Positions 26,788 to 35,155 of a stretch of DNA of 49,257 nucleotides are shown in pieces (position 1 is the stretch's first letter; each line of letters opens with the position of its first letter). The stretch is from Ruminococcaceae bacterium AB4001 (lineage in GTDB: Bacteria; Bacillota; Clostridia; Saccharofermentanales; Saccharofermentanaceae): the NCBI GenBank assembly GCA_000621765.1, contig JHXJ01000023.1:1-49257 (forward strand), in the 5' to 3' direction. The position numbers were made by a program, and so were the translations under genes. A model generated the notes under the pieces. It made no database searches, was not told where the DNA came from, and worked only from the letters and a program-made list of their open reading frames with translations.

Positions 26788-27051
26788 TCAAGCCTTATTG
26801 TCATCTTCGACCTTTCCGAAAAGGTTAAGTCTGAAGAGCATTGCCTCGTCATCAGGATCGGAGCAAGAGATCTTAGCGTTGCATACGATTCCGCCCTCGA
26901 TAAGCTTCATGATGCCTGTGATCTGGCTGAGCTTACTCTTAAGGTTGAAGCGGTCACCTTCATCCGTAAGAAGTATTACGCTGCCCTTGCACTCATCAAG
27001 TGCCTTCATAAGTGTTGCAACATCAATGTTGTCTAAGTAAAAAGCTTTCAT
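26788..27051 (-). CDS. Conserved small protein of unknown function
   Basis: The 87-residue protein begins MKAFYLDNIDVATLMKALDEC and contains NLKSKLSQITGIMKLIEGG. I recall similar short proteins in Clostridia but know no function, so I assign none. It is soluble, of alpha/beta composition, with no signal peptide. The ribosome site is excellent (AAGGAGG). The upstream DNA is unusually rich in palindromes and repeats, which implies tight control. It converges on citrate synthase through a shared terminator. Confidence 0.75.
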   Translation of the reverse strand: MKAFYLDNIDVATLMKALDECKGSVILLTDEGDRFNLKSKLSQITGIMKLIEGGIVCNAKISCSDPDDEAMLFRLNLFGKVEDDNKA

Positions 27052-27066
27052 TTTGTAATACCTCCT

Positions 27067-27127
27067 TAAATGGTATATTGTCCTTTTTTACTATCCCCAA
27101 GGCTCTCCCTTGGACAAGTAAATGGTA
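27067..27127 (-). promoter_or_regulatory. Structured leader with 9-bp direct repeats
   Basis: TAAATGGTA occurs at 27067-27075 and 27119-27127. Between them TTGTCC (27078-27083) can pair with GGACAA (27112-27117), and CCAAGG (27097-27102) with CCTTGG (27108-27113). The two stems share bases 27112-27113 and so exclude each other. The leader precedes the small-protein gene, and the second direct repeat covers its likely -10 (TACCAT). Confidence 0.5.
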
Positions 27128-27150
27128 CACTTACTCCGGATTTCAAACAA
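27122..27150 (-). promoter_or_regulatory. Possible promoter of the 26788 gene
   Basis: On the minus strand TTGTTT (27150-27145) and TACCAT (27127-27122) are 17 bp apart. Both hexamers are imperfect, as is usual for regulated promoters. Confidence 0.4.
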
Positions 27151-27161
27151 TGGATTTGTTA

Positions 27162-27208
27162 AACATATTGCATAATCGAAAGCGTTTGTTTTTGTGCATA
27201 TTGCACAA
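27162..27208. promoter_or_regulatory. Operator-like palindromes upstream of the 26788 gene
   Basis: TTGTGCA-tat-TGCACAA (27192-27208) is a perfect 17-bp palindrome. CATATTGCA from it recurs at 27164-27172, 33 bp away, or about three helical turns. A cre-like core GAAAGCGTTT (27178-27187) sits between the two. Confidence 0.5.
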
Positions 27209-27209
27209 C

Positions 27210-27253
27210 ACAATAACAAAGGCTCCGACGGTCAGGAATGCCGCCAGAGCCTT
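27210..27253 (-). terminator. lysA terminator
   Basis: AAGGCTC (27219-27225) pairs with GAGCCTT (27247-27253), and inner CGG/CCG pairs lengthen the stem. On the minus strand TTTGTTATTGTG follows. It lies 30 bp past the lysA stop. Confidence 0.75.
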
Positions 27254-27282
27254 ATTTATAAGCGTTTTAAGTGAATTTGCTA

Positions 27283-28551
27283 TCAGATGCTGATGAGCTT
27301 GTCTGCGTACTTGGTGTTATCGAACGTTGCAAAGTAATCGTTCAATGTCTCTGCTCTTCTGATCTCTTCAACGGAGCCGTCTTCTTTAAGCAGGAGTTCT
27401 GCCGACCAGAGTCTTCCATTGTAGTTATAACCCATTGCAAAGCCGTGAGCTCCTGCATCGTGGATCGCAAGGAAATCGCCCATCTCGATCTTAGGGAGCA
27501 TTCTGTCGATAGCAAACTTATCGTTGTTCTCGCAGAGGCTTCCGGTGACGTCGTACTTATGGTCACAGGGTTCATTCTCCTTGCCGAGAACTGTAATATG
27601 ATGGTAAGCGCCGTACATTGCAGGTCTCATGAGATTGGCAGCGCAGGCGTCAACTCCGATATATTCTTTATAGATATGCTTTTCGTGAATAGCCTTTGTA
27701 ATGAGCATTCCATAAGGAGCGAGCATGAATCTGCCCATCTCGGTATAGATTGCAACATCGCCCATTCCGGCAGGAACGAGTATGCGCTCAAACTGCTTTC
27801 TTACGCCCTCGCCTATTGCCATGATGTCATTCTGGGTATCCTCAGGTCTGTATCCGATGCCTACGCCGCCTGAGAGGTTTACGAATGCGAATTCGATGCC
27901 TACCTTCTCTGCGATCTCTACAACGAGCTCGAAAAGCTGGCCTGCAAGTGTCGGATAGTACTCATTTGTTACGGTATTGCTTGCAAGGAATGCATGGATT
28001 CCGAACTTCTTTACGCCGTGCTCCTTAAGCTGTGTATAAGCATCGATAAGCTGCTCTTTTGTCATGCCGTACTTTGAGTCGCCGGGATTGTCCATGATGC
28101 CATTGCTGAGCTTGAAAACTCCGCCCGGATTATATCTGCAGCTCATTACCTCAGGGAACTGGGGTCCTAAGATCTGCTCAAGGAAAGGAATATGCGTGAT
28201 GTCATCAAGATTGATGATGCCTCCGAGATTTGCGCAGAGAGCGTATTCTCTTGCAGGAGTGTCATTTGACGAGAACATGATCGGACCGCCTACGGCATCA
28301 GCAAGAATGAGCTCTGCTTCGGAAGAACAGTCAAAACCGAATCCGTAATCGTTGATTATGTCAAGGATATAAGGATTGGGAGTAGCTTTTACTGCGAAGA
28401 ATTCGTTAAAACCCTTATTCCAGGCAAAAGCTTCCTTGATACGCTTGCAGTTTTCGCGGATGCCCTTCTCATCGTAAATGTAAAAAGGCGTGCTGTGTGT
28501 TCTTGCGATCTCTTCGATCTGGCTCTTGGTTACAAAAGGCTTCTTTTCCAT
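27283..28551 (-). CDS. lysA: Diaminopimelate decarboxylase family protein
   Basis: The 422-residue protein is a PLP-dependent alanine-racemase-fold decarboxylase. The PLP lysine is in FFAVKATPNP near the N-terminus, the phosphate-binding loop is NLSGGVGIGY, and the partner-subunit cysteine is in TGSLCENND. LysA makes lysine from meso-diaminopimelate. The usual EPGR motif reads EMGR here and the usual GPICES region reads GSLCENND, so this is a recognisable variant branch. A related decarboxylase specificity cannot be excluded. It has a clear AGAGGG ribosome site, its own terminator and a predicted promoter. Confidence 0.8.
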   Translation of the reverse strand: MEKKPFVTKSQIEEIARTHSTPFYIYDEKGIRENCKRIKEAFAWNKGFNEFFAVKATPNPYILDIINDYGFGFDCSSEAELILADAVGGPIMFSSNDTPAREYALCANLGGIINLDDITHIPFLEQILGPQFPEVMSCRYNPGGVFKLSNGIMDNPGDSKYGMTKEQLIDAYTQLKEHGVKKFGIHAFLASNTVTNEYYPTLAGQLFELVVEIAEKVGIEFAFVNLSGGVGIGYRPEDTQNDIMAIGEGVRKQFERILVPAGMGDVAIYTEMGRFMLAPYGMLITKAIHEKHIYKEYIGVDACAANLMRPAMYGAYHHITVLGKENEPCDHKYDVTGSLCENNDKFAIDRMLPKIEMGDFLAIHDAGAHGFAMGYNYNGRLWSAELLLKEDGSVEEIRRAETLNDYFATFDNTKYADKLISI

Positions 28552-28582
28552 AGTATTACCCTCTAAAAAATCAGTATGAGGT

Positions 28583-28611
28583 AAATTAACATTTTATTAA
28601 ATAAAACACAA
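28583..28611 (-). promoter_or_regulatory. Possible lysA promoter with a palindromic spacer
   Basis: On the minus strand TTGTGT (28611-28606) and TAATTT (28588-28583) are 17 bp apart. The spacer holds the perfect palindrome TTTTATT-A-AATAAAA (28592-28606), a possible repressor site, though AT-rich palindromes also arise by chance. Confidence 0.4.
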
Positions 28612-28693
28612 TAGGTTTTATGCTATATTTACTTCCGAAGAAAGCCTTTATTTCAATGCTTTTTTCAGTGATTTTATAAGGGAGGATTAAAAT

Positions 28694-28945
28694 ATGGATC
28701 AGAACAGCATTCCGGAAGAATACCGGCCGATATCGATGTGGGGCTACTTCGGATACGAGATATTATTCTCTATACCGGTTGTAGGGTTTATCTGCCTCAT
28801 TATTTTCGCGTTGGGTGCAAAGAACGTAAACAAGAAGAATTTCGCAAGATCTTATTTCTGCTATACGATCATCGTCTGTTTAGTCGCACTTTTGATCTTT
28901 GCGATCGCTTTCTTTACGGGAGCCGTTGATGCAGTCTTTGGCTGA
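28694..28945 (+). CDS. Small two-pass membrane protein
   Basis: The 83-residue protein has two hydrophobic segments (YEILFSIPVVGFICLIIFALG and YTIIVCLVALLIFAIAFFTG) joined by a short basic loop. Similar short proteins starting with PISMWGYFGYE occur in Clostridia, but no function is known to me. GGGAGGATTAAAAT upstream fixes the start. It is divergent from lysA and converges on the DUF975-CmpB gene with no gap. Confidence 0.75.
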   Translation: MDQNSIPEEYRPISMWGYFGYEILFSIPVVGFICLIIFALGAKNVNKKNFARSYFCYTIIVCLVALLIFAIAFFTGAVDAVFG

Positions 28946-30817
28946 TCAGCCTGTCTCTTCAACAACGCTCTCGATCATGACGACATCTTCGTCTTTATCG
29001 AAGTTTCCCGTAATTCCGTAACCGGTATTGGGAACGAGCTTCGAATAGACGCAATCAACTGCGATCAGCATCAGGAGGGTCACTGCAATAGGAAGCAGGA
29101 CCCTTCTGTTTATTTTACGGATCATATTATCGAGGAGCGGTGCCAGGACGTAGATAAACGCCAGTGAACATATACCGAATACGAACAGACCCTCAGCGCA
29201 GACCCTTCCGTTCAGATTGAGGAAATATCCGTCGTAATTCCACCACTGCGCATGGAATATCTTCTCCAGCGCCCAACCTGTAATATACTCTACCGTTCCG
29301 CAAAGCGTGATCGAAGCGACAAAGAAGATAAAAGGTCTCTTGCGCAGGCTATTGAGAAGCACAAGAACGATAAGGCCGCCAAAGCCGTATATAGGAAGCC
29401 AGGGGCCATGCAATACGCCGCGGTTGATAAGTCTTCCCTTCATGAGAAAGTAGTAGAAAAGCTCCCATGTCCAACCGAAATTCGAAAAGATAAAGAACAT
29501 CATGACAAGAGATAATACCGTGTAGTGTCTCAGGTAATGGATACTCTCGAGAGACGGGATCTTGCGCTGGTCAGGGATCGGGGAAAGCCTTGAGGGATAT
29601 GATGTGCCTTCAGCCTCGCTCTCATAAGCTCTCATCTTCATCTTTCTTGACTCGCGGTTCTCGTATTCGATCTCATCCTTACTGTTTGAGAGAACTACGC
29701 CAAAGTACTTTGCAAAGAATTTCTCATGCCTGCTGTCAAGTCCGTCCACCGCGTATTCAGGCTTTGCAAGTTCTTCTTTTACATCAGCATAAGTATCCAT
29801 CAGTGTATTGGGATCAGCCCTGACGAACAGGTATTCATCGTTCAAAAGTTCAGTACCCGGGATATTCTTCTCTTTCGAATACTTTCTGATCCTTACATAG
29901 AACTCCGTATAGCAGCATACAAAATAAGCGTTACAGAACAGGATGTTTGCTATTCCCAACGTGAAAAAGCCGAACATATACCAGCCAAAAAGGCTCATGA
30001 ACAATGCGAAGACTTTCCTCTTGTTTCCCTTCATCATCCTCCAGGAAAGCTTTAAAGCTTCAAAAGGTCTTACATCCGGGTTCTCGGCGATGATATATGG
30101 AACGAGGATAAGGCCGCAGTGAACGATCGGGAAACCGATGATGCTCATCATTCCAAGGATCTCAAAGACAGACTTGAGAGCCATTACAAATGAAGCTCTC
30201 GTCCATCTCTTAACCTTAATGAGGAAAAGATATTTTGAGAACGGCACCTTCTTATAAATGCGGCCTTCAAGGAATATCCTTCGGCTCGCAGCCACATAAA
30301 CATTACGGACATAGACCCATGCAAAAGCGGCAAGCATTACGATAGCCGTGGAGATCAGGATCTCGGCGACGTTTTCCGAACCGACATATTGAATGACGAT
30401 GGAATAGATATTCGACAGGATAGTGTCCTCAGTAACGTAATTGATCAGCTGGTTTAAGATGCCCCTGGTTCTTCCGAACATCTCATTTATCTCTTTATTC
30501 TCGAAGCTCTTGCTGTAGAGAGCCTGCTCAACGCCGGTATAAAGTGAGTCGGCATCTTCATCGATTTCCCTGTATGCTTTTTCCAGGCGCTGTACTTCAT
30601 CAATCGGGCCGGTAAACTCGTATGCCGCCTCGGCAGCATCGTCAATAACCTGTCTTCTGACGCTGATGAGGTTATCCGAAGTAAGGAACTCGGCCTGCAT
30701 TAAGAGCGCGATCAGACATGCAAAGACATACATCAGATAGTGATGTCTAAGATTCGTCTTGGCGTCACGTTTCAATTCCTTACGCGAAAATGTAAACCTG
30801 TTGGAACCGCTCTCCAA
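28946..30817 (-). CDS. DUF975 - CmpB (ABC_trans_CmpB) fusion membrane protein
   Basis: The 623-residue polytopic protein joins two families usually found apart. Residues about 1-330 match DUF975 (for example PFEALKLSWRMMKGNKRKVFALFMS). A soluble linker of about 100 residues follows. The last 200 residues match the putative ABC-transporter type IV family CmpB, with its WNYDGYFLNLNGRVCAEGLFVFG region. Neither family has an established function, and no ATPase is adjacent. The start appears to be TTG 30817, preceded by AGGTGG. Its upstream side is insulated from the SDR gene by a terminator. Confidence 0.78.
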   Translation of the reverse strand: MESGSNRFTFSRKELKRDAKTNLRHHYLMYVFACLIALLMQAEFLTSDNLISVRRQVIDDAAEAAYEFTGPIDEVQRLEKAYREIDEDADSLYTGVEQALYSKSFENKEINEMFGRTRGILNQLINYVTEDTILSNIYSIVIQYVGSENVAEILISTAIVMLAAFAWVYVRNVYVAASRRIFLEGRIYKKVPFSKYLFLIKVKRWTRASFVMALKSVFEILGMMSIIGFPIVHCGLILVPYIIAENPDVRPFEALKLSWRMMKGNKRKVFALFMSLFGWYMFGFFTLGIANILFCNAYFVCCYTEFYVRIRKYSKEKNIPGTELLNDEYLFVRADPNTLMDTYADVKEELAKPEYAVDGLDSRHEKFFAKYFGVVLSNSKDEIEYENRESRKMKMRAYESEAEGTSYPSRLSPIPDQRKIPSLESIHYLRHYTVLSLVMMFFIFSNFGWTWELFYYFLMKGRLINRGVLHGPWLPIYGFGGLIVLVLLNSLRKRPFIFFVASITLCGTVEYITGWALEKIFHAQWWNYDGYFLNLNGRVCAEGLFVFGICSLAFIYVLAPLLDNMIRKINRRVLLPIAVTLLMLIAVDCVYSKLVPNTGYGITGNFDKDEDVVMIESVVEETG

Positions 30818-30884
30818 AAAGCCACCTACTTTCCCTTATTAGGGATTATTCTAACAAAAATAAATATTTTGAAAATATGCGAAT

Positions 30885-30937
30885 TGAATAAAAAGAAGGC
30901 TGTCTCAATGCGGAAAAAGCACCGCAGAGAGACAGCC
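30885..30937 (-). terminator. Terminator after the 30967 SDR gene
   Basis: GGCTGTCTC (30898-30906) pairs perfectly with GAGACAGCC (30929-30937), with an inner GCGG/CCGC stem. On the minus strand TTCTTTTTATT follows. Confidence 0.88.
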
Positions 30938-30966
30938 CTGAAGCATATTATCTGAAGTTTTGGTAA

Positions 30967-31740
30967 TTACATGCAGGTGTATCCGCCGTCAACGGGAAGG
31001 TTTACACCGGTAACATATGTCGTAGCAGGAGAAGCGAGGAAGCAGATTGCTGTATCAAGCTCGCCGTCGTTGCCGTATCTCTCGAGAGGGATCATTGTTC
31101 TTGCATTAGCCTGGAAGAAATCGGAATCCAATGTCTCTTTTGTAAGAGGGCTGTAGAAATATCCGGGGCAGATAGAATTTACCGTGATGCCGTACTTACC
31201 CCACTCAGAAGCAAGTGCTCTGGTAAGGTTAACAACACCACCCTTTGCAGCGTGATAAGGTGAGCAAGGTGCAACCTTGTTTCCTACGAGACCGTACATG
31301 GAAGAGATGTTTATGACTCTGCCGAAACCAGCAGGGATCATTGCCTTCTTTGCAACTGCTCTTGCAAGTCTGAAAGTACCGAAGAGGTCGATGTCGATCT
31401 CATTCATGAACTGCTCATCCGTGATGTCTTCTGCAGGAGCAACAGCGCCTGTACCAGCATTGTTTACGAGGATGTCGATCCTGCCCATCTTGGCAATGAT
31501 CTCATCTACTGCAGCATCAACTGCTGCTGTGTCTGTAATGTCGAGCTTGACTGCGAGAGTCTTAACGCCGTAATCCTTCTCAATCTCAGCGCAAACTTCT
31601 TCAAGCAGATTCTGGCGGCGAGCAATGGCTACAATATTGCAGCCCTGATTTGCAAGAGCCTTAGCCATCTGAACACCGAGTCCTGTGGAGCAACCTGTAA
31701 TAACGGCAACTCTACCCGTAAAATCAAAAATGTTAGCCAT
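30967..31740 (-). CDS. SDR-family oxidoreductase, gluconate 5-dehydrogenase-like
   Basis: The protein of about 257 residues is a classical short-chain dehydrogenase. It has TGCSTGLG for cofactor binding, NNAGTGAVAP, catalytic Ser in NISSMYG and Tyr-x3-Lys in YHAAKGG. Its sequence is nearest in feel to gluconate 5-dehydrogenase / KduD-type sugar-acid reductases; the substrate is not proved. Two ATGs lie close together (31746 and 31740). The second is better spaced from GAGGTGG. A TATAAT box at 31798-31793 on the minus strand probably starts transcription. Confidence 0.82.
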   Translation of the reverse strand: MANIFDFTGRVAVITGCSTGLGVQMAKALANQGCNIVAIARRQNLLEEVCAEIEKDYGVKTLAVKLDITDTAAVDAAVDEIIAKMGRIDILVNNAGTGAVAPAEDITDEQFMNEIDIDLFGTFRLARAVAKKAMIPAGFGRVINISSMYGLVGNKVAPCSPYHAAKGGVVNLTRALASEWGKYGITVNSICPGYFYSPLTKETLDSDFFQANARTMIPLERYGNDGELDTAICFLASPATTYVTGVNLPVDGGYTCM

Positions 31741-31792
31741 ATCCATTCCACCTCAATATAAATTTTATGCGGAGCATCTCACTCCACCCGAG

Positions 31793-31798
31793 ATTATA
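31793..31798 (-). promoter_or_regulatory. -10 box of the SDR gene
   Basis: TATAAT on the minus strand lies about 50 bp before the start codon, with only a poor -35 (TTAATC) 17 bp upstream. The rest of the 31741-31999 divergent spacer holds only the dfx promoter. Confidence 0.5.
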
Positions 31799-31955
31799 CA
31801 AAAGAGGACATGCCCGATTAAATCAGAAAAGCTTGTCATTTTACGCATTTTAGGCACTTCCTGTATCGTTTCCATTAAGTTTTACTCTCGTTTGCAAATA
31901 TTGCCCCTGTAATGATTTTCAGTTCACGTATTATCGCGGGTTGAATCGGACGAAG

Positions 31956-31964
31956 TGGTATAAT
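31956..31964 (+). promoter_or_regulatory. Extended -10 promoter of dfx
   Basis: TGGTATAAT is a perfect extended -10 element, about 35 bp before the dfx start. No good -35 is present at 17 bp, which is usual for extended -10 promoters. Confidence 0.7.
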
Positions 31965-31999
31965 GTTTTTACCAATAAATCAGTAGGAGGATTGTTTAT

Positions 32000-32359
32000 A
32001 TGAAGTTTTTCATAGGAAAGTGCGGAACTGTTGTAACTAAGCTTTTCGAGACGGATTGCGAGGGCGGTCATCTTGAAGAACTCATCCCCAATACTACTGA
32101 TGCAGCCGGTGAAAAGCATGTGCCCGTCATTTCCGTAGAAGGACAGGAAGTCACCGTCAGTGTCGGAGAAGTTGCTCATCCCATGATGGATGCCCATTAC
32201 ATCACATTTGTCGCCCTGGAAACAGATAAGGGCGCAATCATCAGACAGCTTAAGCCCGGCGAAGAGCCCAAGGCTGTTTTCACTATAGGCGCTGATGAAA
32301 AGGTGATCGCAGCATACGAATACTGCAATCTTCACGGCCTCTGGAAAGCTGAAGCATAA
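32000..32359 (+). CDS. dfx: Superoxide reductase (desulfoferrodoxin/neelaredoxin family), class III-like
   Basis: The 119-residue protein reduces superoxide to peroxide without making oxygen, typical of anaerobes. The active iron site is complete: H40 (EKHVPVI), H60 (AHPM), H66 (AHYI), C109 and H112 (CNLHG), plus E38 and K39. The N-terminal 35 residues align with the desulfoferrodoxin center I domain but keep only C8 and C20, not the C-x2-C and CC pairs. The rubredoxin-like iron is therefore probably absent, as in class III enzymes. AGGAGG fixes the start. A membrane-protein gene follows 26 bp later. Confidence 0.9.
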   Translation: MKFFIGKCGTVVTKLFETDCEGGHLEELIPNTTDAAGEKHVPVISVEGQEVTVSVGEVAHPMMDAHYITFVALETDKGAIIRQLKPGEEPKAVFTIGADEKVIAAYEYCNLHGLWKAEA

Positions 32360-32385
32360 GCTTCCCTGCCCGTTTTTCGCGTTAC

Positions 32386-33915
32386 ATGGAAACTCAAAGG
32401 CTTTCAAGATTTGAGCTGATATTTCTTATTGCCTCGGCAGCAGTCACGATAACATTCGTGTCTGTCTGTTCACCTCTTTACCCTTTCAATCCATGGGACG
32501 ATATTCACTGTTTCTATACGCTGGGCCGTGGGATCATCCACGGCCTGGTCCCTTATAGAGATCTTTATGAGCAGAAGGGTCCGCTGCTCTATTTTGTTTA
32601 TGCGCTAGCAGCCTTGATCTCAGAAAAGAGCCTTGTCGGAGCATGGGTCGTTGAAGCGGCCGTTTCTTCTGTTTTTGCTGTATTCTCCTGGAAGATAACC
32701 AAGCTTTTTGTAAAGCCTTCTGGATTTACAATAGTCATTGTTCCGTTGTTCCTCGGCATCATTTACACATCCGGCATGTTCAACTTCGGCGGCAATGCGG
32801 AAGAGCTCTGCTTCCCGATGCTCACAGTCGCTCTTTACTTCGGACTAAAGGCTATCAGGAACGGTGACGGCCTTCCTTCAGGAAAAGAGGCAGTCATCTG
32901 CGGTGAAATGACCGCCGCACTATTCTGGGTCAAGTATACATTCACGGGATTCATGGCTGGCTTTTGTCTCTACATCATTGTCACGTCCATAATCCACAAG
33001 GACTTCAAGAAACTCTGGTCTCTCGTTTGGAGGTTCCTTGCTGGATTTCTGATGATCACCATCCCGATACTTATCTATTTCCTTGCCAATGGCGCGCTCT
33101 CTTCACTCTGGGAAGCTTATTTCTACAATAATTTCCATTACTATCACAGCGGTATCGAAGCCGGCGGCCTCGCCAATATTCCTGTAGTAAAGTACATTTA
33201 TATTCCGCTTGCATGCATTGTATCCCTCACAAAGGATTATCCGTCCTTCGGTATAATGCTGCTGCTTTCAGCCTTATCCGTTTTCCTTACGGGCAGGGAA
33301 AAGCTTAAAGCTACTGCCCTGTTCTTTTTTATCACGCTCGCACTTTCGGCAGGATTCATTTTCACGAGACCCGTTATCATCTACTATTACGGTTATCTTT
33401 TGACATACTGCAACTGCCTGCTGCTCGTCCCCTGCGTAAAAGCGCTGAACAGAATTGAGAAAATGTGGACAAAGGATCCGATGGGCATCAGGGTGCTCCT
33501 CACTTCAGCCCTTGTCGTCCTTTATGTATTCTCGATCTTCCTTTGCAAAAACCTGTATCTTATCTTCAAACCAAGGGATTTTGTCCCGCAGGTAAGGATC
33601 GCTGAAACGATCAAGCAGACACCGGATGCCAAGGTCCTTACGTATGACGTCATGGATGCAGGTATTTACGCAGCCGCTGAGGTGCTTCCACAAAACAGGT
33701 TCTTCTGTTACCTCAATATCGAAAAGTCCTATCCGGCTTTACTCGAAGAACAGGACAGACTTATAAGTGAAGGCTACTTCGATTACATCGTAACGACATT
33801 CTTCTGTGAGCCTGACTGGGATAACTATGAACTCGTCCAGGAAGAAACCGGTGCATATGTTGACTATACCGGAATCGAGATCCTGGACGGATACAGATTA
33901 TATAAACGGATTTAA
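32386..33915 (+). CDS. Multi-pass membrane protein, GT-C (PMT-like) glycosyltransferase fold
   Basis: The 509-residue protein has about ten hydrophobic segments and a short C-terminal soluble part. The first extracytoplasmic loop has NPWDDIHCFYTLGRG, then PYRDLYEQKGP, the Asp-rich loop pattern of PMT/ArnT-type glycosyltransferases that use polyprenyl-linked sugars. Acceptor and donor are unknown. It follows dfx closely and may share its transcript, though no functional link is apparent. Its stop overlaps the stop of the convergent rlmI gene by 4 bp. Confidence 0.75.
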   Translation: METQRLSRFELIFLIASAAVTITFVSVCSPLYPFNPWDDIHCFYTLGRGIIHGLVPYRDLYEQKGPLLYFVYALAALISEKSLVGAWVVEAAVSSVFAVFSWKITKLFVKPSGFTIVIVPLFLGIIYTSGMFNFGGNAEELCFPMLTVALYFGLKAIRNGDGLPSGKEAVICGEMTAALFWVKYTFTGFMAGFCLYIIVTSIIHKDFKKLWSLVWRFLAGFLMITIPILIYFLANGALSSLWEAYFYNNFHYYHSGIEAGGLANIPVVKYIYIPLACIVSLTKDYPSFGIMLLLSALSVFLTGREKLKATALFFFITLALSAGFIFTRPVIIYYYGYLLTYCNCLLLVPCVKALNRIEKMWTKDPMGIRVLLTSALVVLYVFSIFLCKNLYLIFKPRDFVPQVRIAETIKQTPDAKVLTYDVMDAGIYAAAEVLPQNRFFCYLNIEKSYPALLEEQDRLISEGYFDYIVTTFFCEPDWDNYELVQEETGAYVDYTGIEILDGYRLYKRI

Positions 33916-35129
33916 ACCACCTGGAAAATATAGAACTTCAGATAATCAGTCTCCGGAACGTTCCAGAGTATCGGATGATCAGGCGCCTGCGTTCTCGCTT
34001 CGATCTGTCTTAAACTGACTGAAGCGTCCCTTGCGGCGGAAGAAAGCATCTTTTTGAAAAGCTCATCGGTCATGAAATGCGAACATGAACATGTAGCAAG
34101 ATAACCGCCTCTCGGAAGAAGCTTCATGGCCTTAAGATTGATCTCCTTATATCCCCTGCCGGCCGAATCAACAGTATCCCTTGATTTGGTAAATGCCGGC
34201 GGATCAAGGATTATGTAATCAAATGAGTGATCCTTCTGCGCTGCCATTCTCGTCAGCAGTTCGAAAACATCTTCACATACATAATCTATCCTGTCTTCAA
34301 GACCGTTTCTTATCGCATTGGCTCTGGCCATCTCGACTGCCTGCGCGGAAATGTCGACGCTGGTAACATGTTTTGCACCGCCGGCCGCACAGTTCAATCC
34401 AAACGATCCCGTATGGGTAAAACAGTCAAGGACGGTCTTATCTTTGGCGATCCTTGCTGCAGCGCTCCTGTTATACTTCTGGTCAAGGAAAAAGCCCGTC
34501 TTCTGGCCATTCTCCACGTCAACGGAATACCTGATCCCATTCTCCGTGATCTCGGTGATACATGGGAAGTCCACCCCGCCGTACCAGCCTTTGTAAAGCT
34601 CCAGGCCTTCCTTGGTCCTCAAAGTGAGCTCATTTCTTTCGTAGATGCCCTTAAGAGGTTCACCGATCTCTTCAAAGACTTCCATGAGCGCGCCGTAAAT
34701 GGTCTCCTTGTTCAGTTCAAGACCAAGACATGCAATCTGTGTAACGGCAATGTCTCCATATCTGTCACAGGTAAATCCCGGCATCTGGTCAGCCTCGCCG
34801 TGGATGATCCTGCAGCATTTGAAATCATCACCCTGCATGACCGTCTGGCGGTACTTAACCGCATAGAGAATCCGTCTGTACCAGAACTTCCTGTCGAAAA
34901 CATCATTACTGTTGCGCGAGATTATCCTGACAGCAATCTTAGAGCCGGAATTATAAAAGCCCGCTCCCTGCCAGCTGGATCCCTCAAAACAGTCAACGAT
35001 CGCGCCGTCTTTCAGCTCTCCTTCGGATGACTGTATCTCATCCCCGTATACCCAGGGATGTCCGTTCTTTAAAGACCTTGCAGCCTTTGCGGATATGCTG
35101 ATCTTAGAATATGGTCTTTCTGCCTTCAT
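33912..35129 (-). CDS. rlmI: 23S rRNA (cytosine) methyltransferase, RlmI family
   Basis: The 405-residue protein has an N-terminal PUA domain (HPWVYGDEI) and a class I SAM methyltransferase domain (VLDCFTHTGSFGL). The RNA m5C catalytic region has DPPAFTKSR and TCSCSHFM, in which one Cys is the nucleophile. E. coli RlmI modifies C1962 of 23S rRNA; the same target is likely here. It converges on the GT-C gene with a 4-bp overlap of stop codons. Confidence 0.88.
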   Translation of the reverse strand: MKAERPYSKISISAKAARSLKNGHPWVYGDEIQSSEGELKDGAIVDCFEGSSWQGAGFYNSGSKIAVRIISRNSNDVFDRKFWYRRILYAVKYRQTVMQGDDFKCCRIIHGEADQMPGFTCDRYGDIAVTQIACLGLELNKETIYGALMEVFEEIGEPLKGIYERNELTLRTKEGLELYKGWYGGVDFPCITEITENGIRYSVDVENGQKTGFFLDQKYNRSAAARIAKDKTVLDCFTHTGSFGLNCAAGGAKHVTSVDISAQAVEMARANAIRNGLEDRIDYVCEDVFELLTRMAAQKDHSFDYIILDPPAFTKSRDTVDSAGRGYKEINLKAMKLLPRGGYLATCSCSHFMTDELFKKMLSSAARDASVSLRQIEARTQAPDHPILWNVPETDYLKFYIFQVV

Positions 35130-35155
35130 TGCGTTACTCTAAATGCCCCTTTACA

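Noticed and set aside
27271-27873. 200-residue plus-strand frame opposite lysA
   Set aside because: It is antisense to a clear PLP-decarboxylase and has no start signal or family similarity.
33956-33965. Palindrome GGAACGTTCC
   Set aside because: It is inside the rlmI coding region near its 3' end and is explained by codon choice.
34227-35030. 267-residue plus-strand frame opposite rlmI
   Set aside because: The minus-strand frame has full PUA and methyltransferase motifs, so the plus frame is a shadow.
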